From Streptomyces sp. B1I3 (GTDB taxonomy: Bacteria > Actinomycetota > Actinomycetes > Streptomycetales > Streptomycetaceae), in contig NZ_JAUSYD010000001.1 in the NCBI RefSeq assembly GCF_030816615.1, positions 6,408,501 to 6,472,500 of the forward strand: DNA of 64,000 nt, in the 5' to 3' direction. Of the stretch, positions 35,329 to 44,162 are shown piece after piece. The stretch's first letter is position 1, and every line of letters begins with the position of its first letter. A program made the position numbers and the translations under genes. The notes beneath the pieces were generated by a model. The model had not been told where the DNA came from, searched no databases, and saw only the letters and a list, made by a program, of their open reading frames with translations.

Positions 35329-36123
35329 GTGTCGACGCCGTTCTATGTCTCACCCCAGCAGGCCATGGCCGACCGGGCGGAATACGCCCGCAAGGGCATC
35401 GCCCGCGGTCGCAGCCTGGTTGTGCTGCAGTACGCCGACGGCATTGTGTTCGTCGGCGAGAACCCGTCCCGTGCGCTGCACAAGTTCAGCGAGATCTACG
35501 ACCGGATCGGCTTCGCCGCCGCCGGCAAGTACAACGAGTACGAGAACCTCCGCATCGGCGGCGTGCGCTACGCCGATCTGCGCGGCTACACCTACGACCG
35601 TGACGACGTGACGGCGCGGGGACTGGCCAACGTCTACGCGCAGACGCTCGGCACCATCTTCTCCAGCCAGGCGGAGAAGCCGTACGAGGTGGAGCTGGTG
35701 GTCGCCGAGGTCGGCGACGGTCCCGAGGGCGACCAGATCTACCGGCTGCCGCACGACGGCTCGATCGTGGACGAGCACGGCTCGGTCGCGGTCGGTGGCA
35801 ACGCGGAGCAGATCAGCAGCTTCCTGGACCAGCGCCACCGCGACGGGATGTCGCTCGCCGAGGCGCTGAAGCTGGCCGTGCAGGCGCTGTCCCGCGAGGC
35901 CAACGGCAATGAGCGGGAGATCCCCGCCGAGCGGTTCGAGGTCGCGGTCCTGGACCGTACGCGGCCGCAGCAGCGCAAGTTCAAGCGGATCGTCGGGCGG
36001 CAGCTGACGAGGCTGCTGGACGCGGACGGCGCGGGATCCACCCCCACGGACGCACCGTCGGACAATGAGGACGACGCCCCGGACGCCCCGGCCGGGGGCA
36101 CCGGCACGTCCACGCAGGAGTAA
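35329..36123 (+). CDS. prcA: 20S proteasome alpha subunit
   Basis: 264 residues. STPFYVSPQQAMADRAEYARKGIARGRS is the gate-forming N-terminus and alpha-ring helix, followed by GIVFVGENPSRALHKFSEIYDRIGFAAAGKYNEYENL. It has no catalytic Thr. The last ~30 residues are acidic and Gly/Pro-rich and likely disordered. GTG 35329 with AAAGGGA about 10 nt upstream. Forms the outer rings that receive ARC. Confidence 0.96.
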   Translation: MSTPFYVSPQQAMADRAEYARKGIARGRSLVVLQYADGIVFVGENPSRALHKFSEIYDRIGFAAAGKYNEYENLRIGGVRYADLRGYTYDRDDVTARGLANVYAQTLGTIFSSQAEKPYEVELVVAEVGDGPEGDQIYRLPHDGSIVDEHGSVAVGGNAEQISSFLDQRHRDGMSLAEALKLAVQALSREANGNEREIPAERFEVAVLDRTRPQQRKFKRIVGRQLTRLLDADGAGSTPTDAPSDNEDDAPDAPAGGTGTSTQE

Positions 36124-36174
36124 CCCCGGGTGTCCGGTGCCCCCGGCCGTCGCGTACGGCGGCCGGGGGCACCG

Positions 36175-37215
36175 TCATGAGTGGGCGGGAGCGACGGCCG
36201 GCGGGGCGGTGGAGCCGCGGACCGTCAGCCGCACGGGCAGGTCGCCCTGCTCCGCCGGGCGGCCGTCCAGGACGGCGAGCAGCGCCCTCATGCCGCGCTC
36301 GCCCACCTGCTCGGCCGGCAGCCGGACCGTGGTGAGCTCGGGCTCCACGGCGGTGGCCAGGGCCAGGTCGTCGAAGCCGGTCACGGAGATGTCCTCGGGC
36401 ACCCTCAGCCCACGCCTGCGTACGGCCTTGCAGGCCCCCGCGGCCAGGATGTCGTCGTCGCAGACGATCGCGGTCGGCAGCGGCCCCGGAGCCGCGAGCA
36501 CCTTCTCCACGGCCTCCCGCCCGGCCCCGACGTCCAGCGCCGCCGGCACGGTGCGCAGGGCGGCGTCCGGGACGTCCCGCACGGCCCGCGCGAGGGCCTG
36601 GGCGCGCACCGTGAAGGTCCAGGTGTCCACGGCGGAGGCGAGGTGGACCAAGCGGCGGTGGCCCAGGCCGAGCAGATGCTCCGCCACCTGGCGCATGCCG
36701 TCCGCGATGTCCAGGTTCACGTGGGCCGCCGGGCCGGGGTCCCCGGGATCGCTGTCCAGCATCACCAGGGGGAGGTCGGCGCCCCGCAGGGCTCCCAGGG
36801 CCTCGGCGGCCATGGAGGAGGCGATCACCCCGTCCAGGGCCGCGCGGGCGGAGGCGAACGGGTCCCGGGCCGGGCCGGTGCCGTCGGGCGACGGGTAGAG
36901 CACCACGCCGAAGTCGTGCTCGGCCGCGACGGCGGCGGCGCCGGAGTAGACCCGGGCGAAGAACTCGTTGGTCAGCGCGGGCACGACGAGGAGGGCCGTG
37001 CGGGTACGGCCGAGCCGCAGGCTGCGGGCGGCCAGGTTGGGCCGGTAACCCAGCTCCCTGGCGCTGCCACGTACGCGTTCGGCGGTCGCCTCGGAGACCC
37101 TCCCGCGCCATTTCCCGCCGAGCACCAGCGACACCGTGGCCTGGGAGACGTCCGCGGCGCGCGCGACGTCACGGCTGGTGGGGCGGGGTGGGGCCGGCTG
37201 CTGCGCGCTGCTCAC
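36175..37215 (-). CDS. LacI family transcriptional regulator
   Basis: 346 residues. The LacI helix-turn-helix and hinge is SRDVARAADVSQATVSLVLGG, with hinge helix RVRGSARELGYRPNLAARSLR, then a periplasmic-binding-protein-like sugar domain (CDDDILAAGACKAVRRRGLRVPEDISVTGFDD). GTG 37215 follows GGAGG by 5 nt. It is divergent from an MFS gene, with a TACGTAT/ATACGTA inverted repeat between them, so it most likely controls that transporter. The ligand is unknown. Confidence 0.92.
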   Translation of the reverse strand: MSSAQQPAPPRPTSRDVARAADVSQATVSLVLGGKWRGRVSEATAERVRGSARELGYRPNLAARSLRLGRTRTALLVVPALTNEFFARVYSGAAAVAAEHDFGVVLYPSPDGTGPARDPFASARAALDGVIASSMAAEALGALRGADLPLVMLDSDPGDPGPAAHVNLDIADGMRQVAEHLLGLGHRRLVHLASAVDTWTFTVRAQALARAVRDVPDAALRTVPAALDVGAGREAVEKVLAAPGPLPTAIVCDDDILAAGACKAVRRRGLRVPEDISVTGFDDLALATAVEPELTTVRLPAEQVGERGMRALLAVLDGRPAEQGDLPVRLTVRGSTAPPAVAPAHS

Positions 37216-37276
37216 TCGTGCCTCCGTGCTGAACCGGACAGGTGCCGTGGGATGGACTCGCGGACTGCGCACATGG

Positions 37277-37302
37277 TACGTATGAGAGCGACGTTATACG
37301 TA
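37277..37302. promoter_or_regulatory. candidate LacI-family operator
   Basis: TACGTAT (37277-37283) and ATACGTA (37296-37302) form a perfect 7-bp inverted repeat with a 12-nt spacer in the 140-nt divergent promoter of the LacI-type and MFS genes. Confidence 0.55.
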
Positions 37303-37355
37303 AAACCCCGAGGGTGCGGCACATGCGGCACCCGCCGGGGGAGAGGGGCGGAAAC

Positions 37356-38627
37356 ATGGCCGCGGGATATCTGGACATCCTCAGGGCGCGGCATGCCGCC
37401 CGGCTGCTGACGGGGACGCTGGTGGGACGCCTGCCGAACGGCACGGCCCACATCGCCATCGTCCTGTTCACCCGGGCCGAGGGCGGCAGCTACACGCTGG
37501 CCGGTGCCCTGGCCGCCGCGTACGGCCTCGCCACGGCCGTGGGCCAGCCCCTGCTGGGCAGGGCCGTGGACCTGCACGGGCAGCCGCGCGTCCAGCTCCC
37601 CGCCGCGGTGCTCTCCGCGCTCGGCATGGCCCTCCTGGCCCTGGTGGGCCTGGACATGCTCCTGCTGGCCTACGCGGCCGTGATCGTGGCCGGTGTCTTC
37701 ACGCCACCGCTGGAGGGCGGGCTGCGCGCCCTGTGGCCGACCGTGCTCGGCACCGAGGACCGGGTGCACCGCGCCTACGCGATGGACGCGGTGGCCCAGG
37801 AGGTCATGTTCACCGTCGGGCCCCTCCTCGTGACGGTCCTCGTGTCGCTCTGGTCGCCGGCCGCCGCCCTCCTGGTCATCAACGCCATAGGCGTCCTGGG
37901 GGCGCTGTCCGTGGTGCTGTCCGAGCCCTCCCGCACCTGGCGCTCCGCACCCCGCGAGGCCCATTGGCTCGGCGCGCTGCGCTCCCCGGGGCTGCTGGCG
38001 CTCCTCGGCGCGTTCTTCTTCGTCGGGCTGGCGCTCGGCTCGATCACCGTCGCGGGCGTCGCCTACGCCGACGACCACGGCCAGGAGTCCGTGTACGGCT
38101 GGCTGATGGCGGCGCTCGGCCTGGGGGCGCTGGTCGGCGGCTCGGTCTACGGCGCCCGGCAGTGGGCCGGGGCGCCCGAGCGGCGGCTGCGGGTCGTCGT
38201 CGCGCTGCTGGCCCTCGGCTACCTGCCGCTGATGCTGACGCCCGGGGTGCCCGCCATGACCGCGCTGGCCGCGCTGGCCGGAGTGTTCCTGGCGCCGGCG
38301 ATCGCCTGCTCCTTCATCGTCGTGGACCGGCACGCGCCCCGGGGCACGGTGACCGAGGCGTTCTCCTGGCTCGTGACGACGTTCGGGGTGGGCGCGGCGG
38401 CGGGGACGGCCGTGGCGGGCCCGGCCGTCGAGCTCGGCGGGACGGCGTGGAGCTTCGCCGTCGCGGGGGCCGGGGGAGTGGCCGCTCTGCTGGTCCTGCT
38501 GACCACCGGAAGGGTCCTCGCAGTTCCCGGCCGTACGTCCGATGTCGTGGCCGGTGTTGCGGCCGGATCGGAAAATGATCGAAACGGTGCTGCCGAACCC
38601 GGTTTCAGCTCAGGCCGTAAGGCGTAA
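37356..38627 (+). CDS. MFS transporter
   Basis: 423 residues with about 12 hydrophobic segments. Typical MFS loop GQPLLGRAVDLHGQPRVQL sits between helices 2 and 3, and a second-half repeat is at GSVYGARQWAGAPERRLR. ATG 37356 follows GAGAGGGGCGG. The C-terminal 35 residues are polar. It ends 9 nt before pafA, whose own promoter elements may overlap this gene's end. The substrate is unknown; possibly a sugar or an exported compound, given the LacI regulator. Confidence 0.88.
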   Translation: MAAGYLDILRARHAARLLTGTLVGRLPNGTAHIAIVLFTRAEGGSYTLAGALAAAYGLATAVGQPLLGRAVDLHGQPRVQLPAAVLSALGMALLALVGLDMLLLAYAAVIVAGVFTPPLEGGLRALWPTVLGTEDRVHRAYAMDAVAQEVMFTVGPLLVTVLVSLWSPAAALLVINAIGVLGALSVVLSEPSRTWRSAPREAHWLGALRSPGLLALLGAFFFVGLALGSITVAGVAYADDHGQESVYGWLMAALGLGALVGGSVYGARQWAGAPERRLRVVVALLALGYLPLMLTPGVPAMTALAALAGVFLAPAIACSFIVVDRHAPRGTVTEAFSWLVTTFGVGAAAGTAVAGPAVELGGTAWSFAVAGAGGVAALLVLLTTGRVLAVPGRTSDVVAGVAAGSENDRNGAAEPGFSSGRKA

Positions 38628-38636
38628 TGTTCAGTC

Positions 38637-39998
38637 ATGGACCGCCGCATTTTCGGGCTGGAGAACGAGTACGGCGTCACGTGCACGTTCAGGGGACAGC
38701 GCCGACTGTCACCTGACGAAGTGGCGCGCTACCTCTTCCGCCGTGTTGTGTCATGGGGCCGCAGCAGCAATGTCTTCCTGCGGAACGGCGCCCGCCTGTA
38801 CCTCGACGTGGGATCGCATCCGGAATACGCAACCCCGGAATGCGACGACGTGACCGAACTGGTCACGCACGACAAGGCGGGCGAACGCATTCTCGAGGGC
38901 CTGCTCGTCGACGCCGAACGCCGCCTGCACGAGGAGGGAATCGCGGGCGACGTCTATCTCTTCAAGAACAACACCGACTCGGCGGGAAACTCCTACGGGT
39001 GCCACGAGAACTACCTCGTGGCCCGGCACGGAGAATTCTCCCGGCTCGCGGACATCCTCATTCCGTTCCTCGTCACCCGGCAGCTGATCTGCGGTGCGGG
39101 AAAGGTGCTGCAGACCCCGCGCGGAGCCGTCTACTGCGTGAGCCAGCGTGCCGAGCACATCTGGGAGGGCGTCAGCTCCGCGACGACGCGTTCCCGGCCG
39201 ATCATCAACACCAGGGACGAACCGCACGCCGACGCGGAGCGGTACCGCCGCCTCCACGTCATCGTCGGCGACTCCAACATGTCCGAGACGACCATGCTGC
39301 TCAAGGTCGGCGCGACCGACCTGGTGCTCCGCATGATCGAGGCGGGCACGGTGATGCGCGACCTCACCCTGGAGAACCCGATCCGGGCCATCCGCGAGGT
39401 CAGCCACGACATCACAGGACAGCGCAAGGTGCGCCTCGCCAGCGGCCGTGAGGCCTCGGCCATAGAGGTGCAGCGCGAGTACTACGAGAAGGCCGTGGAC
39501 TTCGTCGACCGCCGGGGCATCCGCACCGGCACCGTCGCCCAGGTCCTCGAGCTGTGGGGCCGCACTCTGGACGCCATCGAGGCCGAGGACCTCGACCGGA
39601 TCGGCACCGAGATCGACTGGGTCATGAAGTACCAGCTCATCGAGCGGTACCGCGCCAAGCACAACATGACCATGTCGAATCCGAGGGTCGCTCAGATAGA
39701 CCTCGCCTACCACGACATCCACCGGCGACGGGGGCTGTACTACCTGCTGGAGCGCAAGGGGCAGGCAGCCCGCATCTGCAACGACATGAAGATCTTCGAG
39801 GGCAAGTCCGTGCCCCCGCAGACCACCAGGGCGCGGCTGCGCGGCGACTTCATCCGACGGGCCCAGGAGCAGCGGCGGGACTTCACCGTCGACTGGGTCC
39901 ACCTCAAGCTCAACGACCAGGCGCAGCGCACCGTGCTGTGCAAGGACCCCTTCCGTTCCGTCGACGAGCGGGTGGAGAAGTTGATCGCCGGTATGTGA
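38637..39998 (+). CDS. pafA: Pup--protein ligase
   Basis: 453 residues, carboxylate-amine ligase fold. RRIFGLENEYGVTCTF holds the Mg-ATP glutamates; NGARLYLDVGSHPEYATPEC includes the catalytic Asp; NNTDSAGNSYGCHENYL and RPIINTRDEPHADAERYRRLHVIVGDSNMSE are the family core; FIRRAQEQRRDFTVDWVHLKLND is the C-terminal Pup-binding part. It links the Pup C-terminal Glu to substrate lysines. TAATGT 6 nt before the ATG (38625-38630) suggests a leaderless transcript. It ends at the left edge of the foreign island. Confidence 0.96.
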   Translation: MDRRIFGLENEYGVTCTFRGQRRLSPDEVARYLFRRVVSWGRSSNVFLRNGARLYLDVGSHPEYATPECDDVTELVTHDKAGERILEGLLVDAERRLHEEGIAGDVYLFKNNTDSAGNSYGCHENYLVARHGEFSRLADILIPFLVTRQLICGAGKVLQTPRGAVYCVSQRAEHIWEGVSSATTRSRPIINTRDEPHADAERYRRLHVIVGDSNMSETTMLLKVGATDLVLRMIEAGTVMRDLTLENPIRAIREVSHDITGQRKVRLASGREASAIEVQREYYEKAVDFVDRRGIRTGTVAQVLELWGRTLDAIEAEDLDRIGTEIDWVMKYQLIERYRAKHNMTMSNPRVAQIDLAYHDIHRRRGLYYLLERKGQAARICNDMKIFEGKSVPPQTTRARLRGDFIRRAQEQRRDFTVDWVHLKLNDQAQRTVLCKDPFRSVDERVEKLIAGM

Positions 39999-40024
39999 GC
40001 TGGCGTCACCGCATCACTACCCCT

Positions 40025-40054
40025 GCCCCCCAGGACGCATTGGTCCTGGGGGGC
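40025..40054 (+). terminator. terminator of pafA
   Basis: A 12-bp perfect stem (40025-40036 with 40043-40054) with a 6-nt loop, 27 nt after the pafA stop. The foreign island begins within the next 50 nt. Confidence 0.8.
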
Positions 40055-40101
40055 GCCTTCAGTCGACCTATTCTCCTTGCTTCAGTTACGGATGGGCTCT
40101 G

Positions 40102-41221
40102 AGTGAGCGTTTGGTCCTCATATTGGGTGTTTCGCTGTGGTTTTGAGCGATCAAGCATGGGCGCCTGAGTGGCGATCTACCAGGAAAGCGGCTTATGCGG
40201 CAATCCGTGGACCAGTAATACGCCGGGTTCCTTATAAAAGCTCCCGTCTCATATAGAAGCGACCTGGTTCATGCGGGTCTGAAAACCCGCGCCCCGATGC
40301 ACCGGATACCTCAGCACACGCCCTGCCCAGGTCGGCCGCCGCCACATACCCAGGCACCATGCAGCCCTCGCAGTCCTACCCCAGTGACCTGTCCGACGCC
40401 CGCTGGGAACTCATCCGCCCCACCCTGGAAGCTTGGCGCCAAGCCCGCGCCGGCATCCGTAAGCCCACCCATGACCTACACGCCCTGATGAACGCCATCC
40501 TCTACGTCGACCGCACCGGCATACCCTGGCGCTACCTCCCCCACGACTTCACACCCCACCAGACCGTCTACGGCTACTTCGCCCGCTGGGAAGCGGACGG
40601 CATCTTCGACCAGCTCACCAGCATCCTCCGCGGCAAGGTCCGAAAGGCCGAAGGCCGCGCCAGCCAGCCCAGCGCCTGCCTGATCGACAGCCAGAGCATC
40701 AAGACTTCCGCCAGCGTCCCCCTGACCAGCCAAGGCATCGACCCGGCCAAGAAGATCATCGGACGCAAACGGCACATCGTCACCGACACCCTCGGCCTCC
40801 TCCTGGCCGTCGTCGTCACCGCCGCGAGCGTCCGCGACTCCGCGGGCGGTGCCCAGCTCATGACCAAGGTCGCCGCACTCCACCCGACGATAAGCAAAGC
40901 CTGGGCCGACAACGGCTACAAGACCAAGGCCGTCGAACACGCAGCCCGACTCGGCATCGACCTCGAGATCGCCCAACGCGACCCCACCACCAGAGGCTTC
41001 CACGTCCAGCCACGCCGATGGGTCGTCGAACGCACCCTCGGCTGGCTCATGCACCACCGCCGCCTGGCCCGCGACTACGAAACCCACCCCCACCGATCAG
41101 CCGCCATGATCCAACTGGCCGCCATCAACCTCATGACCCGCCGCCTCACCCACGAGACCACCCTCAACTGGCGCGACAGCTAGACCAAACGAAACAGACA
41201 TTGGAGAACGAAACGCTCACT
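40102..41221 (+). mobile_element. IS5-family insertion sequence, apparently complete
   Basis: Terminal inverted repeats are visible: AGTGAGCGTTT at 40102-40112 and its exact complement at 41211-41221. Partial matches continue inward, including TGTTTCG at both ends. The 1120-bp unit holds one intact transposase. No convincing target duplication is seen at the edges. 40113-40358 is non-coding leader. Confidence 0.75.
40359..41183 (+). CDS. IS5 family transposase, single frame, intact
   Basis: 274 residues with a DDE catalytic triad: Asp in CLIDSQSIKTS, Asp in WADNGYKTKA and Glu in RWVVERTLGWLMHHRRLARDYE. N-terminal LSDARWELIRPTLEAW is the DUF4096-type domain of this group. Unlike the two-frame IS5 copies in this island it is read in one frame. 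No inactivating lesion is visible, so it may be active. Confidence 0.92.
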   Translation: MQPSQSYPSDLSDARWELIRPTLEAWRQARAGIRKPTHDLHALMNAILYVDRTGIPWRYLPHDFTPHQTVYGYFARWEADGIFDQLTSILRGKVRKAEGRASQPSACLIDSQSIKTSASVPLTSQGIDPAKKIIGRKRHIVTDTLGLLLAVVVTAASVRDSAGGAQLMTKVAALHPTISKAWADNGYKTKAVEHAARLGIDLEIAQRDPTTRGFHVQPRRWVVERTLGWLMHHRRLARDYETHPHRSAAMIQLAAINLMTRRLTHETTLNWRDS

Positions 41222-41269
41222 GAAGCGGAGTCGCGAAAGCGCTTCCTGACCCGGGCCGATAAACCTTTG

Positions 41270-41870
41270 CTGAGAGGTTCTGTCAGTCCAGGCGGTGGGG
41301 CATCTTCTATTAGCCATGCGGGCGTGGTTGACGGCGCGTTCGGTCGGGGGTGCGTTCGCCGTGGCGTGTCTTTGCTCCGACGGCCACCCAGGTGCTGGCG
41401 GCCTGGTGGGCGAGGTCGGCAGGGACGGGCACGCCTCGGCGCTCTCAGACCCGGACGACCTGCTTGCGTGGGCAGTGTCAGCCCGTGGCATTCCCCCGGC
41501 AGTGCGGGCGAGATCCACGGCCTGTGGCCAGCCGGGTCCGTGACGACCTGCACGTTCACATCGTGGCAGCGATGCTTGGCGGAGTGATTGTCCTGGCGAC
41601 GGTCGAGGCGTCCCACTCGGCAAGGATGCCGTCGAGCGGGACGTAGCCTGGGTCTTTCTCTCGCAAAACTCTGAGCGGTCCCGGTGCCTGGTCGGCAAGC
41701 AGATCGATCACCTTCGAGGTGTACGCGTGAGAGGTGCCGACCGGGATGCTGGACTCGGTGGCGGTCTGGATGAGGGGGTCGCTCTTGCGCACGTCGGTGC
41801 GGGGGCGACGGGTAGGAATCGCGGCAAGCGGGGTGCCGTGTCCCTCAGTGATCAGGTGGTCCTACGTTGT
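41270..41870 (-). pseudogene. decayed IS5-type (IS112-like) transposase
   Basis: Read on the minus strand, three frames hold consecutive pieces: DHLITEGHGTPLAAI (about 41860), then VIDLLADQAPGPLRVLRE and PLDGILAEWDAS, then HSAKHRCHDVNVQVVTDPAG and ALPGECHGLT, then ACPSLPTSPTRPPAPG and TERAVNHARM near 41290. These match in order the middle and C-terminal parts of IS112-like transposases, with at least two frameshifts. The first piece looks like it came from a different IS5 subtype, so the wreck may be chimeric. Confidence 0.65.
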
Positions 41871-42065
41871 TGCGTGGGTTGGACGGGCCAGTCGTAAAAC
41901 TCAGAGATCCGGCGGCGCTGGGTACGGCTTTCAGGCGGTTGCCCCTGATGGTTTCAAACACCTCGCCGCCTGGTGTCTCACGATGACCCGACCGCTGATT
42001 ACTGGGGTTAAACTCGTGGAGTCGTAGGAGCTGACGGCTCGTCGCCCCTGCGGTATCGCCGAGGC
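41871..42065. other. short unassigned gap between two transposase wrecks
   Basis: No credible gene, repeat or hairpin is seen; several weak open frames on both strands have no recognisable product. Confidence 0.4.
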
Positions 42066-42425
42066 ATGTGGTATCCACAAAGGGCGGACTGACCGCCGAA
42101 CGGCGGCATTTTCCAGGCGGAGTTACGGCTGAAGGTGGGCGAGGGGTTCGCCCAGGGCGAGGCGAACTCAGTGATCGCCAAAGACCTGCGGGTCAACGCC
42201 TGATGGCGGCAGGTATGGGGCGAGGGCGGCCCCCGGCCTCTGCGGTCGCAAGAGCCGGCGTCGCTGCCGGCTGAGCGAGAAAAGATTCGCCCAGTTGGAG
42301 GCGGAGCCGGCCAAGGACCTGCCGCGCACGGTTGGGAGGGCCAGCGATGGACGCTCGCGCGGATCAAGATGGTGATCGGCCGACACTTCCATCTGACCTA
42401 CACCATCCAGGGCGCGCGAAAACTG

Positions 42426-43517
42426 CTAGTGACCTGAGTCAGAGATTCGCCGGCAGTAGCTGGCGACCTTGTCGAGGATTTCGTCGGCAGTCTTGGTCCA
42501 GATGAAGGGCCGTGGGTGGTCGTTCCAGTCCGCGACCCAGGCCCGGATATCGCGTTCCAGTGCCTGGACGGAACGGTGGACACCGCGTTTGAGCTTCTTC
42601 TGCGTGAGCTCGGCGAACCATCGCTCCACCAGGTTCAGCCAGGACGAACTGGTGGGTGTGAAGTGCAGGTGGAATCGAGGGTGTGCCAGCAGCCACTTCT
42701 TGACCGCCGGTGTCTTGTGGGTCGCGTAGTTGTCGAGGATCAAGTGCACCTCGAGACCGGCTGGCACTTCCTTGTCGACCTTGGCCAGGAACTTCTTGAA
42801 CTCGGCTGCCCGATGGCGGCGGTGCAATGAGCCGATGACTTTGCCGGTCGCCACTTCCAGAGCCGCGAACAGGGTGGTGGTGCCGGCACGGATGTAGTCG
42901 TGGCTTCGGCGTTCCGGGACGCCCGGCATCATCGGCAGCACGGGCTGGGACCGGTCCAGGGCCTGGATCTGCGACTTCTCGTCCACGCAGAGGACCAGCG
43001 CTCTTTCCGGCGGATCCAGGTAGAGGCCCACAACATCGCGGACCTTGTCGATGAAGAACGGGTCCGTGGACAGCTTGAACGTCTCAGACCGGTGCGGAGC
43101 CAGCGCGAACGCCCGCCAGATCCGGGAGATGGCCGACTGCGACATGCCCGTGGCGGCCGCCATCGACCGGGTCGACCAATGGGTGGCGTTCTTCGGCCTC
43201 TCCTCGAGTGTCTTGACGATGACCCGCTCGACGTCGGCGTCACTGATCTTCCTCGGGGCGCCGGGCCGCGGTTCGTCGGACAGGCCGTCCAGGCCACGTT
43301 CGATGAACCGCCGCCGCCAGGTGCGGACGGTGTCCGCGGCAACATTCAGCCGGCGAGAGACCTCCAGGATCGAATGCCCCTCGGCGCACTCCAGCACGAT
43401 CCGCGAACGCTGAGCCAGCGCCTGGGCCGTCGAACGACGACGCACCCAACCCTCCAGCACAGCCCGCTGGGCATCAGTCACCGACAACGGCGGAATCTTC
43501 GGACCCGGACGACTCAT
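42426..43517 (-). CDS. IS630 family transposase of the nested element, intact
   Basis: 363 residues beginning MSRPGPKIPPLSVTDAQRAVLEGW. A helix-turn-helix (ILEVSRRLNVAADTVRTWRRRFIERG) is followed by the DDE core: VLCVDEKSQIQALDR, LILDNYATHKTPAVKKWL and SSSWLNLVERWFAELTQKKLKRG. The stop codon TAG is completed by the duplicated target TA. The opposite orientation to the host pseudogene shows a separate insertion. It looks functional. Confidence 0.92.
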   Translation of the reverse strand: MSRPGPKIPPLSVTDAQRAVLEGWVRRRSTAQALAQRSRIVLECAEGHSILEVSRRLNVAADTVRTWRRRFIERGLDGLSDEPRPGAPRKISDADVERVIVKTLEERPKNATHWSTRSMAAATGMSQSAISRIWRAFALAPHRSETFKLSTDPFFIDKVRDVVGLYLDPPERALVLCVDEKSQIQALDRSQPVLPMMPGVPERRSHDYIRAGTTTLFAALEVATGKVIGSLHRRHRAAEFKKFLAKVDKEVPAGLEVHLILDNYATHKTPAVKKWLLAHPRFHLHFTPTSSSWLNLVERWFAELTQKKLKRGVHRSVQALERDIRAWVADWNDHPRPFIWTKTADEILDKVASYCRRISDSGH

Positions 43518-43550
43518 ACACAACCAACGACGAAATCCGACTCAGGTCAC
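42429..43550 (-). mobile_element. nested IS630-family insertion sequence with TA duplication
   Basis: 1122 bp. Ends are perfect inverted repeats: with the flanking target bases the left reads CTAGTGACCTGAGTC (42426-42440) and the right is its exact complement (43539-43553). TA occurs at 42427-42428 and 43551-43552, the signature duplication of this family. Confidence 0.9.
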
Positions 43551-43968
43551 TAGTACGCAACGGCTGGTTCTGCCAGGTCCCGGACGGCGACGCGGTGGCG
43601 GGTTGGGTCAAGGAGGTGTGGTCCAGCGCGGAAGACTCGCGGCAGCCGTGGAGCCTGGCTCGTCTTCGAGGACGAAGCCGGAGTCTCCATGACGCCGCCG
43701 GAGGCGAAGACCTGGTCACAACGCGGCCGGACCCCGGTGGTGCGAGTGCGGGGCCGTTCCCGCAGACGGGTGTACGTTGCCGCGCTGACCTGCTACAAAC
43801 CCCGCCACCAAGTCCGGCTGATCTACCGTCCCAGTCAGGACGACGGCTGGCGCGACGGACGCAGGAGCTTCTCCTGGCGCGACTACCGAGACCTGCTGAT
43901 CGCCGCCCACCAACAGTTCGGCGGCCCGATCGTGGCAGTCTGGGACAACCTCAACGTCCACAATGAAT

Positions 43969-44068
43969 CCGCTGCAAGCACCCGTTGGCTTGGCAGCGGC
44001 TGTCGTGGCAGCAACGGTTCCATCCGCTCCCATAGGTAGTCTGACACGATCCACGGTGAAATTCCCAT
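43969..44068 (-). pseudogene. N-terminal scrap of an IS5-type transposase
   Basis: On the minus strand from 44068, IVSDYLWERMEPLLPRQP is the usual opening of IS5 transposases. The frame loses resemblance after about 25 residues, where the IS630 wreck begins. Confidence 0.5.
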
Positions 44069-44143
44069 GCTGGACGACGTTGTCTTGACGCGGGCAGGGA
44101 TGCCAGGAGCGGTATCCCTCCGTATGATCTGCTATGAGAGTAG

Positions 44144-44158
44144 CTAGTGTCCTGAGTC
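44144..44158 (+). repeat. solo IS630-type terminal repeat
   Basis: CTAGTGTCCTGAGTC differs by one base from the nested IS630 end (CTAGTGACCTGAGTC). No transposase is attached, so it is a leftover end. It abuts the target site of the next IS5 copy. Confidence 0.6.
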
Positions 44159-44162
44159 CTTA

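Larger units (their letters stand above)
42066..43968 (+). pseudogene. IS630-family transposase gene, decayed and split by a second IS630
   Basis: The first part starts MWYPQRAD at 42066 and continues through AELRLKVGEGFAQGEANSVIAKDLRV and RWTLARIKMVIGRHFHLTY up to RKLL (42428), with several stops and frameshifts. The second part resumes after the nested element at 43551: VRNGWFCQVP, GWVKEVW, then in another frame AWLVFEDEAGVSMTPPEAKTW, and ends DYRDLLIAAHQQFGG, VAVWDNLNVH. Removing the nested IS and one TA restores the frame RKLLVRNGWF. The 3' end is lost where another remnant begins. Confidence 0.75.

Noticed and set aside
30319..39998. LacI/MFS pair as a member of the Pup-proteasome system
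   Set aside because: It lies between prcA and pafA but has its own divergent promoter and operator-like repeat; position alone does not support a role in pupylation.
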